Of a stretch of DNA of 64,000 nt, positions 8,690 to 19,452 are shown piece after piece (position 1 is the first letter of the stretch; every line of letters starts with the position of its first letter). A program made the translations under genes and the position numbers. Origin of the DNA: Lysinibacillus sp. B2A1 (GTDB taxonomy: Bacteria > Bacillota > Bacilli > Bacillales_A > Planococcaceae); NCBI GenBank assembly GCA_002973635.1, contig CP027224.1:4474501-4538500 (forward strand), written 5' to 3'. The notes beneath the pieces were generated by a model. It ran no database searches and was not told where the DNA came from. It saw only the letters and a list, made by a program, of their open reading frames with translations.

Positions 8690-9103
8690 TTGAGCAGTTC
8701 TTTTCGCGACCTGAGCGTAGTTGGACTCTTCCTGAGCGATTTTCTTTCTAACCCGAGCAGTTCTCGACCCTTCCTGAGCAATTTTCTTTCTTACCCGAGC
8801 AGTTCTCGACCCTTCCTGATCGATTTTCTTTCTTACCCGAGCAGTTCTCGACCCTTCCTGAGCGATTTTCTTTCTTACCCGAGCAGTTCTCGACCCTTCC
8901 TGAGCAATTTTCTTTCTTACCCGAGCAGTTCTCGACCCTTCCTGAGCGATTTTCTTTCTTACCCGAGCAGTTCTTGACTCTTGCTGAGCGATTTTCTTTC
9001 TTACCCGAGCAGTTCTCGACTCTTCCTGAGCGATTTTCTTTCTTACCCGAGCAGTTCTCGACCCTTCCTGAGCGATTTTCTTTCTTACCCGAGCAGTTCT
9101 CGA
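8690..9103. repeat. 42-bp tandem repeat array (nine full units plus one degenerate unit)
   Basis: The unit is 42 bp, starting GAGCAGTTCTCGACCCTTCC on the plus strand and ending TTTTCTTTCTTACCC. Nine full copies lie at 8726-9103 and a degraded tenth at 8690-8725, with a few substitutions between copies. Because 42 is divisible by three, both strands stay open. The minus strand reads SRTARVRKKIAQEG repeats (147-codon frame 8687-9130) and the plus strand reads LSYPSSSRPFLSDF repeats (8663-8977). Neither frame has a convincing ribosome binding site. There are no unique spacers, so it is not CRISPR. The function is unknown. It ends 38 bases before an insertion sequence. Confidence 0.9.
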
Positions 9104-9173
9104 TGTTAAGTGAAAGTATTTAGTTTTCATATAAAAATATTAGAGGCTGGGACAAAACCCTTCTCTAAACTAA

Positions 9174-9216
9174 AAAGCCGGTGAAATTTTACGATCAGTA
9201 AAATTTCACCGGCTTT
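9174..9216. terminator. left internal hairpin of the IS
   Basis: AAAGCCGGTGAAATTTTAC pairs almost perfectly with TAAAATTTCACCGGCTTT around a GATCA-type loop. It sits between the left inverted repeat and the transposase start and probably insulates the transposase from read-through. Confidence 0.75.
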
Positions 9217-9299
9217 GAATTTTTGTCATAAAAAATAAGGACCACATCTGATAAAATTAAGTCACCACAACAAAACTTTTATACGAAAGAAGGGTCCTT

Positions 9300-10868
9300 A
9301 TGTTTAAAGATTATAACATGAATCAAGTTGTTTTACCGTTAGATTTAGAAATAAAACTTCAAGAAAATGATATCGCCTACGCCATCAATGATTTAGTGGA
9401 AAGTATTCCAAATGAAGCGTTGGATTTATTTCTTAGAAGCACGGGTTGTCCCGCTTATCATCCACGAATGATGTTAAAAATTATTCTGTGTGCTTACACC
9501 CAATCGGTTTTCTCTGGAAGAAAAATTGAAGATCTCGTAAAAGACAGTGTTCGAATGATGTGGTTAGCTCAAGGTTATGAACCGAGCTATCGAACAATTA
9601 ATCGTTTTCGTGTTCATCCAGCGGTAAAGGAATTATTACGCCAATGTTTTGTCCAATTTCGTTGTCAGCTTGTGCAAGAAAAGCTGATTGATAATGAAGC
9701 TATTTTTATCGACGGAACTAAGATTGAAGCGAATGCGAACAAATTTACATTCGTGTGGAAAAAGTCGATTGAGAAATATCATAACGGACTAATTGAAAAG
9801 TCAAACCAGCTATACGATGAACTACTTGAAAAAGAAATCATCCCAGAAATTGAACGGGAAAATGAAAAGGAATTAGCATTGGAAGACCTCGCTCAAATGG
9901 TCGAAAAAGTAGATGAAGTGATCGCTGAATATGATCGAAAAATTGAGGACTCATCAGATGTAGCAGAGCGAAAGGCTTTAAGAACGGAACGGAAATTCCC
10001 AAAGAAAGCCCGCACACAATTAATCGACTATATTGAACGCAAACTAAAATACCAAAGAGACTTCGAAATCTTTGACGAACGAAATAGTTATTCGAAAACA
10101 GACCCAGATGCGACATTTATGCGTATGAAAGATGACTATATGAAAAATGGTCAATTGAAGGCAGGTTATAACATACAAGTGGCAACAGAAGGTCAGTATG
10201 CGCTTGCCTACAGCATATTTCCCAATCCAGCGGATACACGTACATTAATCCCATTTTTAGATGAAATCGAACAACATTATTTTAAGCTACCAAAACACAT
10301 CGTCGCAGATGCCGGATATGGCAGTGAACAAAATTATGATGATATCCTTTCGAATCGTAAGCGAGAAGCTTTAATCACGTACACCATGTATGTAAAAGAA
10401 CAGAAGAAAACGTATAAGCAAAACGAATTCAATACAGCGAACTGGGATTATGATAAAGAAAATGATCGATACACATGCCCAAACCAACAACATCTTGTAT
10501 TTAAATATCGTACCACGAAAACGGATAAGTATGATTTCACGCGTGAGTTTAAGGTATATGAATGTGAAGACTGTTCCGGATGCCCCCTCCGTTCATTATG
10601 TACAAAAGCAAAAGAAGGAAATAATCGTAAGTTAATGGTGAATGAGAAGTGGGAACAACAAAAAGAATATGTGAGAGCAAAGCTTTCAGAAGAAAAAACG
10701 AGTACCCTTTATCGTCAACGCAAAATTGACGTGGAACCAGTTTTTGGATTCTTGAAGGCTAATTTGCGTTTCACTCGATTTTCTGTACGAGGAAAATCGA
10801 AGGTGGAAAACGAGATGGGCCTCGCATTAATGGCCGTGAATATAAGAAAATTCACAGCCATTAGCTAA
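9300..10868 (+). CDS. IS1182-family transposase
   Basis: A 522-residue DDE-type transposase. The N-terminal DUF772-like domain includes CPAYHPRMMLKIILCAY and FSGRKIEDLVKDSVRMMWL. The first catalytic Asp is in IFIDGTKIEANANKF, and the second is in HIVADAGYGSEQNYDD. A central charged coiled region (about residues 165-245) is typical of the family. A cysteine cluster, CEDCSGCPLRSLCTKA, and the third acidic residue in DVEPVFGFLKANL complete the domain. The frame is intact, and GAAAGAAGGGTCCTT precedes the ATG. The enzyme cuts and joins the element ends. Confidence 0.95.
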   Translation: MFKDYNMNQVVLPLDLEIKLQENDIAYAINDLVESIPNEALDLFLRSTGCPAYHPRMMLKIILCAYTQSVFSGRKIEDLVKDSVRMMWLAQGYEPSYRTINRFRVHPAVKELLRQCFVQFRCQLVQEKLIDNEAIFIDGTKIEANANKFTFVWKKSIEKYHNGLIEKSNQLYDELLEKEIIPEIERENEKELALEDLAQMVEKVDEVIAEYDRKIEDSSDVAERKALRTERKFPKKARTQLIDYIERKLKYQRDFEIFDERNSYSKTDPDATFMRMKDDYMKNGQLKAGYNIQVATEGQYALAYSIFPNPADTRTLIPFLDEIEQHYFKLPKHIVADAGYGSEQNYDDILSNRKREALITYTMYVKEQKKTYKQNEFNTANWDYDKENDRYTCPNQQHLVFKYRTTKTDKYDFTREFKVYECEDCSGCPLRSLCTKAKEGNNRKLMVNEKWEQQKEYVRAKLSEEKTSTLYRQRKIDVEPVFGFLKANLRFTRFSVRGKSKVENEMGLALMAVNIRKFTAIS

Positions 10869-10895
10869 AAGCTATCTGGAAAAACATAAAAGATC

Positions 10896-10935
10896 GAGAA
10901 ATCCGACTTTGAATGAATTCAAAGTCGGATTTCTC
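10896..10935. terminator. right internal hairpin of the IS
   Basis: GAGAAATCCGACTTTGAAT pairs with ATTCAAAGTCGGATTTCTC around two bases. It lies 27 bases after the transposase stop and before the right inverted repeat, and likely ends or blocks transcription. Confidence 0.75.
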
Positions 10936-10966
10936 ACGAATTGAAGCTAGTTATGTCCCAGCCTCT

Positions 10967-11178
10967 TTAAAGAAAGGCTCTGTTAAATTTAAAGGTTGTT
11001 TATTTATAAATTAGGCGAACCTTCATTTATCAAGATTCACCATTTTTATTAGCTAATGCCCCTGTTTGTCCAACAAGAAGAAAGAAAGACTGCCCCTAAA
11101 AAGATAGCCGTCCAGTCTGAAATATCAGTGTGTTTAAATAAGCGAAAGTGTTTCTATATATGTCAGCATATCGTCTGT
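10967..11178. other. non-coding flank of the IS
   Basis: No gene was recognised between the IS end and the VOC gene. The stretch GGCTCTGTTAAATTT at about 10976-10990 and the minus-strand run FLLVGQTGALANKNGES could be relics of another insertion, but neither is enough to assign a family. Confidence 0.3.
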
Positions 11179-11616
11179 TTATTTGATTTTCTCCGCCAAC
11201 TCTAAAATAATTCCCTCTGGACCACGAACGTAGCATAACTTATAACTTTCTTCATATTGCTGTATCTCACTAAAGATTTCCGTGCCCTTCTTTTTCAAAT
11301 TTGCAACAATAGCTTCAATATCTTCAACAGCAAAACAAATATGTCGGATACCCAGCGTATTTGCAAAAGGTTGGTGAATATTTTTTTCATCTGACGGCGT
11401 ATGAAATTTAACTAGCTCTATCCATGCCTGACCATCTGGCATTCCCAATGCTACACATGCCGTTTTAACATCATTAAGCCCAACTATTCGGTCCAACTGT
11501 TCTCCATCCAATTCCCATTCCGCTTGCACTTCAAGTCCTAAATCAAGAAAAAACCCTTTAGCCTCTGAAAGATCATTTACGTTTATACTCACATGATCTA
11601 TTCTATTGATTTTCAT
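11179..11616 (-). CDS. VOC-superfamily (glyoxalase/dioxygenase-like) protein
   Basis: A 145-residue protein with two beta-alpha-beta-beta-beta units. The N-terminal unit starts MKINRIDHVSINVNDLSEAK with a candidate metal ligand His. The second unit contains IRHICFAVEDIEAIVANLKK and ends in YVRGPEGIILELAE, where Glu is a typical metal ligand. Proteins of this size are metal-dependent lyases, isomerases or resistance proteins, and the substrate cannot be read from sequence. AAGGAGGTATAAGCT precedes the start. The gene is alone on the minus strand. Confidence 0.85.
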   Translation of the reverse strand: MKINRIDHVSINVNDLSEAKGFFLDLGLEVQAEWELDGEQLDRIVGLNDVKTACVALGMPDGQAWIELVKFHTPSDEKNIHQPFANTLGIRHICFAVEDIEAIVANLKKKGTEIFSEIQQYEESYKLCYVRGPEGIILELAEKIK

Positions 11617-11648
11617 AGCTTATACCTCCTTGTGATCAAGTGCTTTTG

Positions 11649-11840
11649 TCAACCACTGTAATAATAGCAAATAAGAACTATGCAGCGAATTTTGATAAGC
11701 GTAAACAATCGTAAGTAAAGCCTCTTCCTGCAAGATTTAAAACGATCGCGTTGACGACCATTGTATTTACCGAATCGAACCACGTGCACAGAATTACGGT
11801 GAGGGCACTTGAACCCATCTTTAAAGCGAGTCTCCCTCAT
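11649..11840 (-). pseudogene. IS1595/ISXO2-type transposase relic (N-terminal zinc-ribbon part)
   Basis: Sixty-three codons resemble the start of ISXO2-like transposases: FKCPHRNS, HVVRFGKYNGRQRDRFKSCRK. Zinc-ribbon cysteines are partly lost (CPHR instead of CPHC), and the rest of the transposase is missing. It is a dead fragment just upstream of the VOC gene. Confidence 0.6.
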
Positions 11841-12097
11841 TTCATTGATTAAAGTTCATCGACAGAGGAAGAAGGTTCAACATAACGTTTTCCTCATTGA
11901 TAGACTTGTTCTTATTTGTAAGGGGTAGTTTATCAATGTGCTTTAATAAAACTTGTCCATCCTTACAACCTCCCCGAATACTTGTTCCTATATTGATTAT
12001 ATAAGGAAATCAGGGATGTTTCAATTATCGACATTTACCTTTAACCAGCCAAAAAGTCATCTACATTCCTAACCACTACAAAATCTATTCTTTCCAA

Positions 12098-12850
12098 TTA
12101 TCTCCCACCACTAACATTCATAATTTCTCCAAGGATATAATTTGAAGCATCAGAGGAAAGGAAGGCAATTACCTCTGCTATTTCCATAGGTGTTGCAGCC
12201 CGTTTTATAGGTACGGATGATGACATACGCTCAAGTCGATTACCGCCAGGAGCAAATTTATCGTGAAAAGGTGTTTCTACCATTCCAGGTGCTACCCCAT
12301 TCACGATTATTCCATATTCAATTAACTCTCTTGACATTCCAATCGTCATTGTATTAATCGCTCCTTTCGCAGATGCATAATGAATACTTTCTCCTGCCCC
12401 TCCAATACGTGCAGCCGCTGAAGATACATTAATAATTTTCCCGCTTTTTTTGGGAATCATATATTTTAATACAGCTTGGGAACATAAGAGAACGCTGTTT
12501 ACATTTAATTTGAACGTTTCTTCCCATAGCTCTTCACTCATATCCATAAATGTACTTTGGCGGATGCCACCGCCAGCATTATTAACTAAAACGTCAATGG
12601 TGCCAAATGAGGAAATAGCTTGTTCAACCATTGAGTCCACTTCTTCTTTATTAATAACATCAGCTTGAATTGCAATGGCTTCTCCATTATTTTTTTGAAT
12701 ACGTTGAACGGCTTCTTTGGCACCCTCCACATTTGAATGATAATTAATAATTACTTTAGCCCCTTTAGATGCCATCAATTCAGCCGTGGCAAGGCCAATA
12801 CCAGAGCTTGCACCTGTGACGAGAATAACCTTTCCTGATAAGTTATGCAT
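12098..12850 (-). CDS. short-chain dehydrogenase/reductase (FabG-like SDR)
   Basis: A 250-residue classical SDR. The cofactor motif TGASSGIG is at 12-19 and NNAG at 90-93. The catalytic triad is Ser143/144, Tyr158 and Lys162 (YASAK), and the NVSGG-type C-terminus is present. It uses NAD(P)H to reduce a ketone or oxidise an alcohol; similarity to 3-oxoacyl-ACP reductases is generic and does not fix the substrate. The strong ribosome binding site GTAGGAGGGAAAACACT precedes the ATG. The neighbours are unrelated, so this is a single-gene unit. Confidence 0.9.
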   Translation of the reverse strand: MHNLSGKVILVTGASSGIGLATAELMASKGAKVIINYHSNVEGAKEAVQRIQKNNGEAIAIQADVINKEEVDSMVEQAISSFGTIDVLVNNAGGGIRQSTFMDMSEELWEETFKLNVNSVLLCSQAVLKYMIPKKSGKIINVSSAAARIGGAGESIHYASAKGAINTMTIGMSRELIEYGIIVNGVAPGMVETPFHDKFAPGGNRLERMSSSVPIKRAATPMEIAEVIAFLSSDASNYILGEIMNVSGGR

Positions 12851-13001
12851 AGTGTTTTCCCTCCTACCAATATGTTTTTAATAGTAATTCTACATTTTAC
12901 ATCTTTAAGCCTTTTAAAGAGATTATTATATATAGGAAATTGTGGGTTTATTAGAACTTTTAAGAAAACCTACTCAAATTAACAGCACCCAAATAAACCC
13001 A

Positions 13002-13487
13002 TCATATCCAACCTATTGTTATTACATCATCATGACAAAATTCAATTACATATCTTAACGTTGGACTATAAATCCATTGGTCTGGTCCCATATCCATAAT
13101 ATCCTCAATGCTTTCTAGTATTGTAAGTAAGGAGGTCTTTACCAATGGGTATTTGTAAATCCCAACAATAAGATAAACAGGAATTGAAATATCCAACGAT
13201 TGATTAGTTAGGACGGTAGGAATATTCAATATGTCTTCTTTAGTAAGAATAATTTTTTTACTCACCTTTTCCCAATCAATTCTTCCCCAAAATGCAATCG
13301 GAAAGCAATTTGTCATTTTACTTTCAATTTTTTCACTTTCGCTCTCATCTAATATATCCACTGTGCTCTTTTCAGGGAACAGCTCTAACATGACCGAGAT
13401 TTGTTGCTCCTTTTCCAATTTCTCTTCATGTTTCTTTCTTTCTTGGATTAGATATTCTAAACGCGTTTTTCTTTCTTCTCTATTCAT
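13002..13487 (-). CDS. hypothetical protein, possibly immunity-like
   Basis: A 161-residue soluble protein not firmly recognised. The first 30 residues are a highly charged helix (MNREERKTRLEYLIQERKKH), and the remainder looks like a compact alpha/beta domain ending YVIEFCHDDVITIGWI. Lone small acidic domains ending this way in Bacillaceae are sometimes annotated as toxin-immunity proteins of polymorphic toxin systems; that is a weak resemblance, and no toxin gene is nearby. AAAGGAGCATTTTCCT precedes the ATG, so it is probably expressed. Confidence 0.55.
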   Translation of the reverse strand: MNREERKTRLEYLIQERKKHEEKLEKEQQISVMLELFPEKSTVDILDESESEKIESKMTNCFPIAFWGRIDWEKVSKKIILTKEDILNIPTVLTNQSLDISIPVYLIVGIYKYPLVKTSLLTILESIEDIMDMGPDQWIYSPTLRYVIEFCHDDVITIGWI

Positions 13488-13585
13488 AGGAAAATGCTCC
13501 TTTACTAACCGACTATACCACGCTCTTCAACTAAACTGCCCCATTAAGAATTAAATAACTTTATTATCACTTGTCTGCTTACCGT

Positions 13586-13645
13586 ACTTACAAAAAAAAT
13601 CGCCTACTAGGTCATTAGATAACCTTTGAGGCGATTTTTGTAAGT
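13586..13645 (-). terminator. strong hairpin, probably the original terminator of the eno operon
   Basis: ACTTACAAAAATCGCCT (read on the minus strand) pairs with AGGCGATTTTTTTTGTAAGT around a 23-base loop and carries a T-rich arm. It lies 12 bases downstream, on the minus strand, of a copy of the eno 3' end. It therefore fits the terminator that followed eno before an island was inserted. Confidence 0.6.
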
Positions 13646-13656
13646 GGCTCAAAATA

Positions 13657-13689
13657 TTTTAAATTATAAAATGAATGTAAGCCTAAATA
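13657..13689 (-). pseudogene. relic of the enolase 3' end (possible attachment-site copy)
   Basis: Read on the minus strand, these 33 bases encode [11 protein letters not shown], identical to the last eleven residues of the enolase at 15847-15879. There are 27 identical bases of 33, and all six differences are synonymous. Homology stops abruptly at the Tyr codon, and the stop codon is not preserved. A terminator-like hairpin follows at once. This is the pattern left when an element integrates at the 3' end of a gene. Confidence 0.7.
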
Positions 13690-13865
13690 TTTGATGATAC
13701 TCTTCTTCTGTCATATAAAAACCTCCACCGATAATTTTTTTGTATCTTAGTAATTTGGTGGATTCCGTAATTGATATTTCAATAATCTCTTATTGAAATA
13801 TCTTTATGTTGTAGCAATGAAAAATGTAACGAGCACGATTTCTTGTTGGTTAAATTAACCACGTG

Positions 13866-14468
13866 CTATTGCTTATTTCCGAAAAACTGTTCCACATATT
13901 CTTTTTCCTCTTCAGCAGTAAATAAACGAGTTGCTTTCCCTCCAGAGTCGGCAGTGCCACCTTCACGTTCCCAAACGAAATTGTGATCTTCTACCGAATG
14001 TGAAAAATCACCTTTTGACCATCTTTCCAATATTTCAATGTAAAATTCTTGATATACATAACCGTTTACATTTTTTTTGGCTATAGCTAACAATCGGTCA
14101 ATTTTGGCCTGTGTGATTTGCTCATGTCCCCATTTTCCGTCAGTTTCAACTTTTTGATGAGACATAGTATGAATGGCGTATAGCATTTTATAATCTGGTA
14201 AATCGTCAGGATATTGTTTTTCCAAAGCGATTTCTTCAGAAGTTTTTTCAACATATTCTACTTCTGCTTCTTTTTCTTTTTCTTTTTCTTTTTCTTTTTC
14301 TGAAACAATATTATCTTCAGACGTTTCTTCGACATATCCCACGGCTGCTTTTTCTTTTTCAGGAACAGGTTTCTCCATTTGCTCGGTGAATTTGAAGTAA
14401 CCAAAAATTCCACCAAAAATGCCCAATATTCCAATGAGAACGATAGTCGCCTTTGTTTTTCTTTTCAT
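13866..14468 (-). CDS. membrane-anchored DUF6241-like protein
   Basis: About 200 residues. An N-terminal hydrophobic helix (about residues 8-25) anchors the protein. Next comes a low-complexity acidic/basic linker with five KE repeats, and then a C-terminal domain with AIHTMSHQKVETDGKWG, an HTMSHQK pattern I associate with DUF6241 proteins of Bacillaceae. The linker is coded by a six-base microsatellite, so its length can vary without frameshift. The start was placed at the ATG at 14466-14468 because GAGGGG lies seven bases upstream. The function is unknown. It is the only intact gene in the small island next to eno. Confidence 0.65.
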   Translation of the reverse strand: MKRKTKATIVLIGILGIFGGIFGYFKFTEQMEKPVPEKEKAAVGYVEETSEDNIVSEKEKEKEKEKEAEVEYVEKTSEEIALEKQYPDDLPDYKMLYAIHTMSHQKVETDGKWGHEQITQAKIDRLLAIAKKNVNGYVYQEFYIEILERWSKGDFSHSVEDHNFVWEREGGTADSGGKATRLFTAEEEKEYVEQFFGNKQ

Positions 14469-14697
14469 GTTATTACCCCTCAATAATTTTGTATCATTAT
14501 GTAATTTTATATTGGTTTATATTATGTAATTAGGATAATAATAACACAACATTGAAATAACCTGTAGTTATGGCAATGAAAAGTCGAAACGTACAGTATA
14601 CGTGACAGGTACTCTCCGTTATATAGAGTACCTATATGAGCGCATAATTACGCTGATTAATTTAAATTTCAACATTCATGTGATAAATTTTTAAATT

Positions 14698-14875
14698 CTA
14701 ATCGTCCCACCCATTTTTCTTTTTCAATTCCTCATACCATTTAGCATGTTCTGCATTTCGTATTTCTGATTGTTTAATCATTTCTTCCGTTTCAGGGTCT
14801 TTTCAGGAATGCTTTAAATATGAAAGCAACGAATATACCAATAATCATGGCAAACACACATAATGCTATTGTCAC
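14698..14875 (-). pseudogene. frameshifted gene for a small membrane protein
   Basis: One frame gives a hydrophobic helix (VTIALCVFAMIIGIFVAFIF then KAFLKRP) followed by a stop. The next frame continues ETEEMIKQSEIRNAEHAKWY and ends KKKNGWDD. Together they make a plausible protein of about 58 residues with one membrane helix and a charged tail. A one-base change near 14800 would have broken it. Confidence 0.5.
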
Positions 14876-15106
14876 CGTTTGGATGACGTTATTTTGATAA
14901 CCTTTAGTACATTACTTTCATCAGTTAACAAATTCCTTCAAGACGGTGGAATCAAATATGAATTGGTCAGTAAACGTGAGACTTCCAGAAAATCGGAATC
15001 TTACGGTAAATATTATTGGTTAATACAGCAAGTGACTCAATAAATGACGCAATTGCTATATATAGAAAAAGCGTCAAATAACGAGGCACCTATTGAATAT
15101 TAATAT
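14876..15106. other. gene debris in the eno island
   Basis: On the plus strand a protein-like C-terminal fragment (STLLSSVNKFLQDGGIKYEL, ending WLIQQVTQ) occupies about 14909-15043 without a start or upstream part. It is followed by AT-rich DNA with the repeated core TATTGAATATTAATATTC. No intact gene was seen. Confidence 0.4.
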
Positions 15107-15682
15107 TCAAAAAACAACGATAACCGAAGACGAACGCAGTGAAGGCTGAGGTGAAGGAGCAAGCATGCTTGCTCCTCGTCCGAGGCTGTGCGAGGACCTG
15201 TCCACCCAATCTACCTCTAAATTTATTAATTCCGAACATCTAATGGCTGTATCTGCAAACATAGCAATAATCACTTTGTTTCGGGCGTTCAAATACGTTT
15301 TAAAATCGTATGCTTCAATCATTTTCGCAATTTCTTGGTCAGTAAATGTAGATATAACAGTTTTATCTTCCTTCAACAATTTGGTACGTGCCATGATGTT
15401 TAACGTTACATACTCTTCTGCTACTAAATACGTGTAAAACGACCTAAACGATTTAATTACAGTGTTAATGTAAGTCGCTTTTTTACCAAGATTTAATTGA
15501 TGTTGAATATATTTTTTTACATGAACTGTAGAAATGTCTTCAATTTCATTCACGTCATGAAACTCATCCAGATATTGAATGAAATGAGTTGTATTGTAGT
15601 TATAAGTTTCTGTTGTTCTGATTGAATAATTTTTAATCTGCAATTCGAATGTAAATTCTTTTAACAAGTCTTTGATAAGCAA
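15107..15682 (-). pseudogene. tyrosine recombinase, truncated before the catalytic C-terminus
   Basis: About 190 residues match an XerC/XerD-type integrase. A SAM-like core-binding domain (IRTTETYNYNTTHFIQYLDE ... INTVIKSFRSFYTYLVAEEY) is followed by the start of the catalytic domain with the first catalytic arginine in TAIRCSELINLEV. Homology ends at VDWVD, so the Lys, His-x-x-Arg, His and Tyr residues are missing. The last 30 codons are unrelated and include the palindrome GAGCAAGCATGCTTGCTC. A TTG at 15680-15682 is the likely original start; the longer frame begins within a terminator. Lying directly downstream of eno, it was probably the integrase of the island. Confidence 0.75.
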
Positions 15683-15684
15683 AT

Positions 15685-15731
15685 AAAAAACCCCCAATCT
15701 ACAAGTGTTTATCACACTTATAAATCAGAGG
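15685..15731 (-). terminator. candidate terminator downstream of eno
   Basis: On the minus strand CCTCTGATTTATAAGTGT pairs imperfectly with ACACTTGTAGATTGGGGG around GATAA and is followed by TTTTTT. It is about 110 bases after the eno stop and just before the truncated integrase, so it can end the glycolytic transcript in the present arrangement. Confidence 0.6.
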
Positions 15732-15843
15732 TTGAAACAATACATAAGTATTGCTAAATTCACCTAAATGTACAACATAGTTCAAGTTGTATAAAAAGGT
15801 TGCGTATTACTAAGTTCAAAGCATTTTCGCTTAAAACTACTGC

Positions 15844-18672
<2,829 letters not shown>

Positions 18673-18680
<8 letters not shown>

Positions 18681-19434
18681 TTGCCGCCGCCTCCAATAAT
18701 GTTAAATATGATTCTGGTTGTAAGCTAGCACCACCAACTAAGGCACCATCAATATGCTCTTTTGATAATAATTCTGCGATATTTTCAGGCTTCACACTGC
18801 CGCCGTATTGAATACGCAAAGCAGCCGCTGTTTCAGCATTATATAAACTTTCCACAACTGCACGGATGGCTCCACATACTTGATTTGCATCTTCGGCCGT
18901 TGCTGTTTTACCTGTACCAATTGCCCAAATTGGCTCATAGGCAATGACCATATGCTCTACCTGTTGCGCTTCAAATCCAGCAAGTGCCGCTTTGATTTGA
19001 CTAGCAACCTTTTGCTCAGTCGTTCCTGCTTCACGTTCTGTGAGCGTTTCACCACAGCAAATAATTGGTACGATGTTATGTGCTAGTGCTGCTGCTACCT
19101 TTTTATTAATGGCCTCATCTGTTTCATTGTAGTATTCACGACGTTCTGAGTGCCCTAAAATAACATAGTCTACTTGCACACTAGCAAGCTGATTTGGGCT
19201 GATTTCCCCTGTAAACGCACCTTCATTTTCATAATGCATCGTTTGTGCACCAATCGCCAGCTCTGATTCACTAGCAACCTGCACAAGTGTAGGTAAATAG
19301 AGTGCTGGTGCGCAAACAACAGCATCCACTTTGTCATTTGAAGGGAGTTTGTCCTGTATAGCATCGACAAACTGGATGGCCTCTTCAAATGTTTTATACA
19401 TTTTCCAGTTACCTGCAATAATTGGTTTACGCAT
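18673..19434 (-). CDS. tpiA: triosephosphate isomerase
   Basis: A 253-residue TIM-barrel enzyme that interconverts dihydroxyacetone phosphate and glyceraldehyde 3-phosphate. NWKMYKT carries the substrate-binding Asn and Lys. The catalytic His is in [10 protein letters not shown] and the catalytic Glu in [14 protein letters not shown], the flexible loop 6. YGGSVKPEN and GALVGGASL form the phosphate site. It sits between pgk (18-base gap with GGAGG) and gpmI (overlap). Confidence 0.98.
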
Positions 19435-19452
19435 CGTTTTGCCTCCAATAGT

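Larger units (their letters stand above)
9142..10966 (+). mobile_element. IS1182-family insertion sequence
   Basis: A complete-looking element of about 1.8 kb. Its ends are inverted repeats, AGAGGCTGGGACAAAAC on the left and the complement of AGAGGCTGGGACATAAC on the right. It encloses a single transposase gene. Just inside each end is a strong hairpin, which should block transcription entering from outside. No convincing target-site duplication was recognised in the flanks, so the exact outer bases are uncertain by one or two. Confidence 0.88.

Noticed and set aside
8690..9103. CRISPR array
   Set aside because: The repeats are contiguous 42-bp units without unique spacers, and no cas genes lie nearby.
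8663..9130. Two opposed repeat-protein genes (104 and 147 codons)
   Set aside because: Both frames result from a stop-free unit of length divisible by three. Neither has a ribosome binding site, so they are not called as genes.
9130..10980. Target-site duplication of the IS1182-type element
   Set aside because: The bases next to the two inverted repeats do not match convincingly, so no duplication is claimed.
13670..13726. Tiny minus-strand gene starting MTEEEYHQIF after GGTGGAGG
   Set aside because: It has a good ribosome binding site but only 16 codons, and its 3' half overlaps the enolase-end relic in a different frame. It may be a chance or decayed start, so it was not called as a gene.
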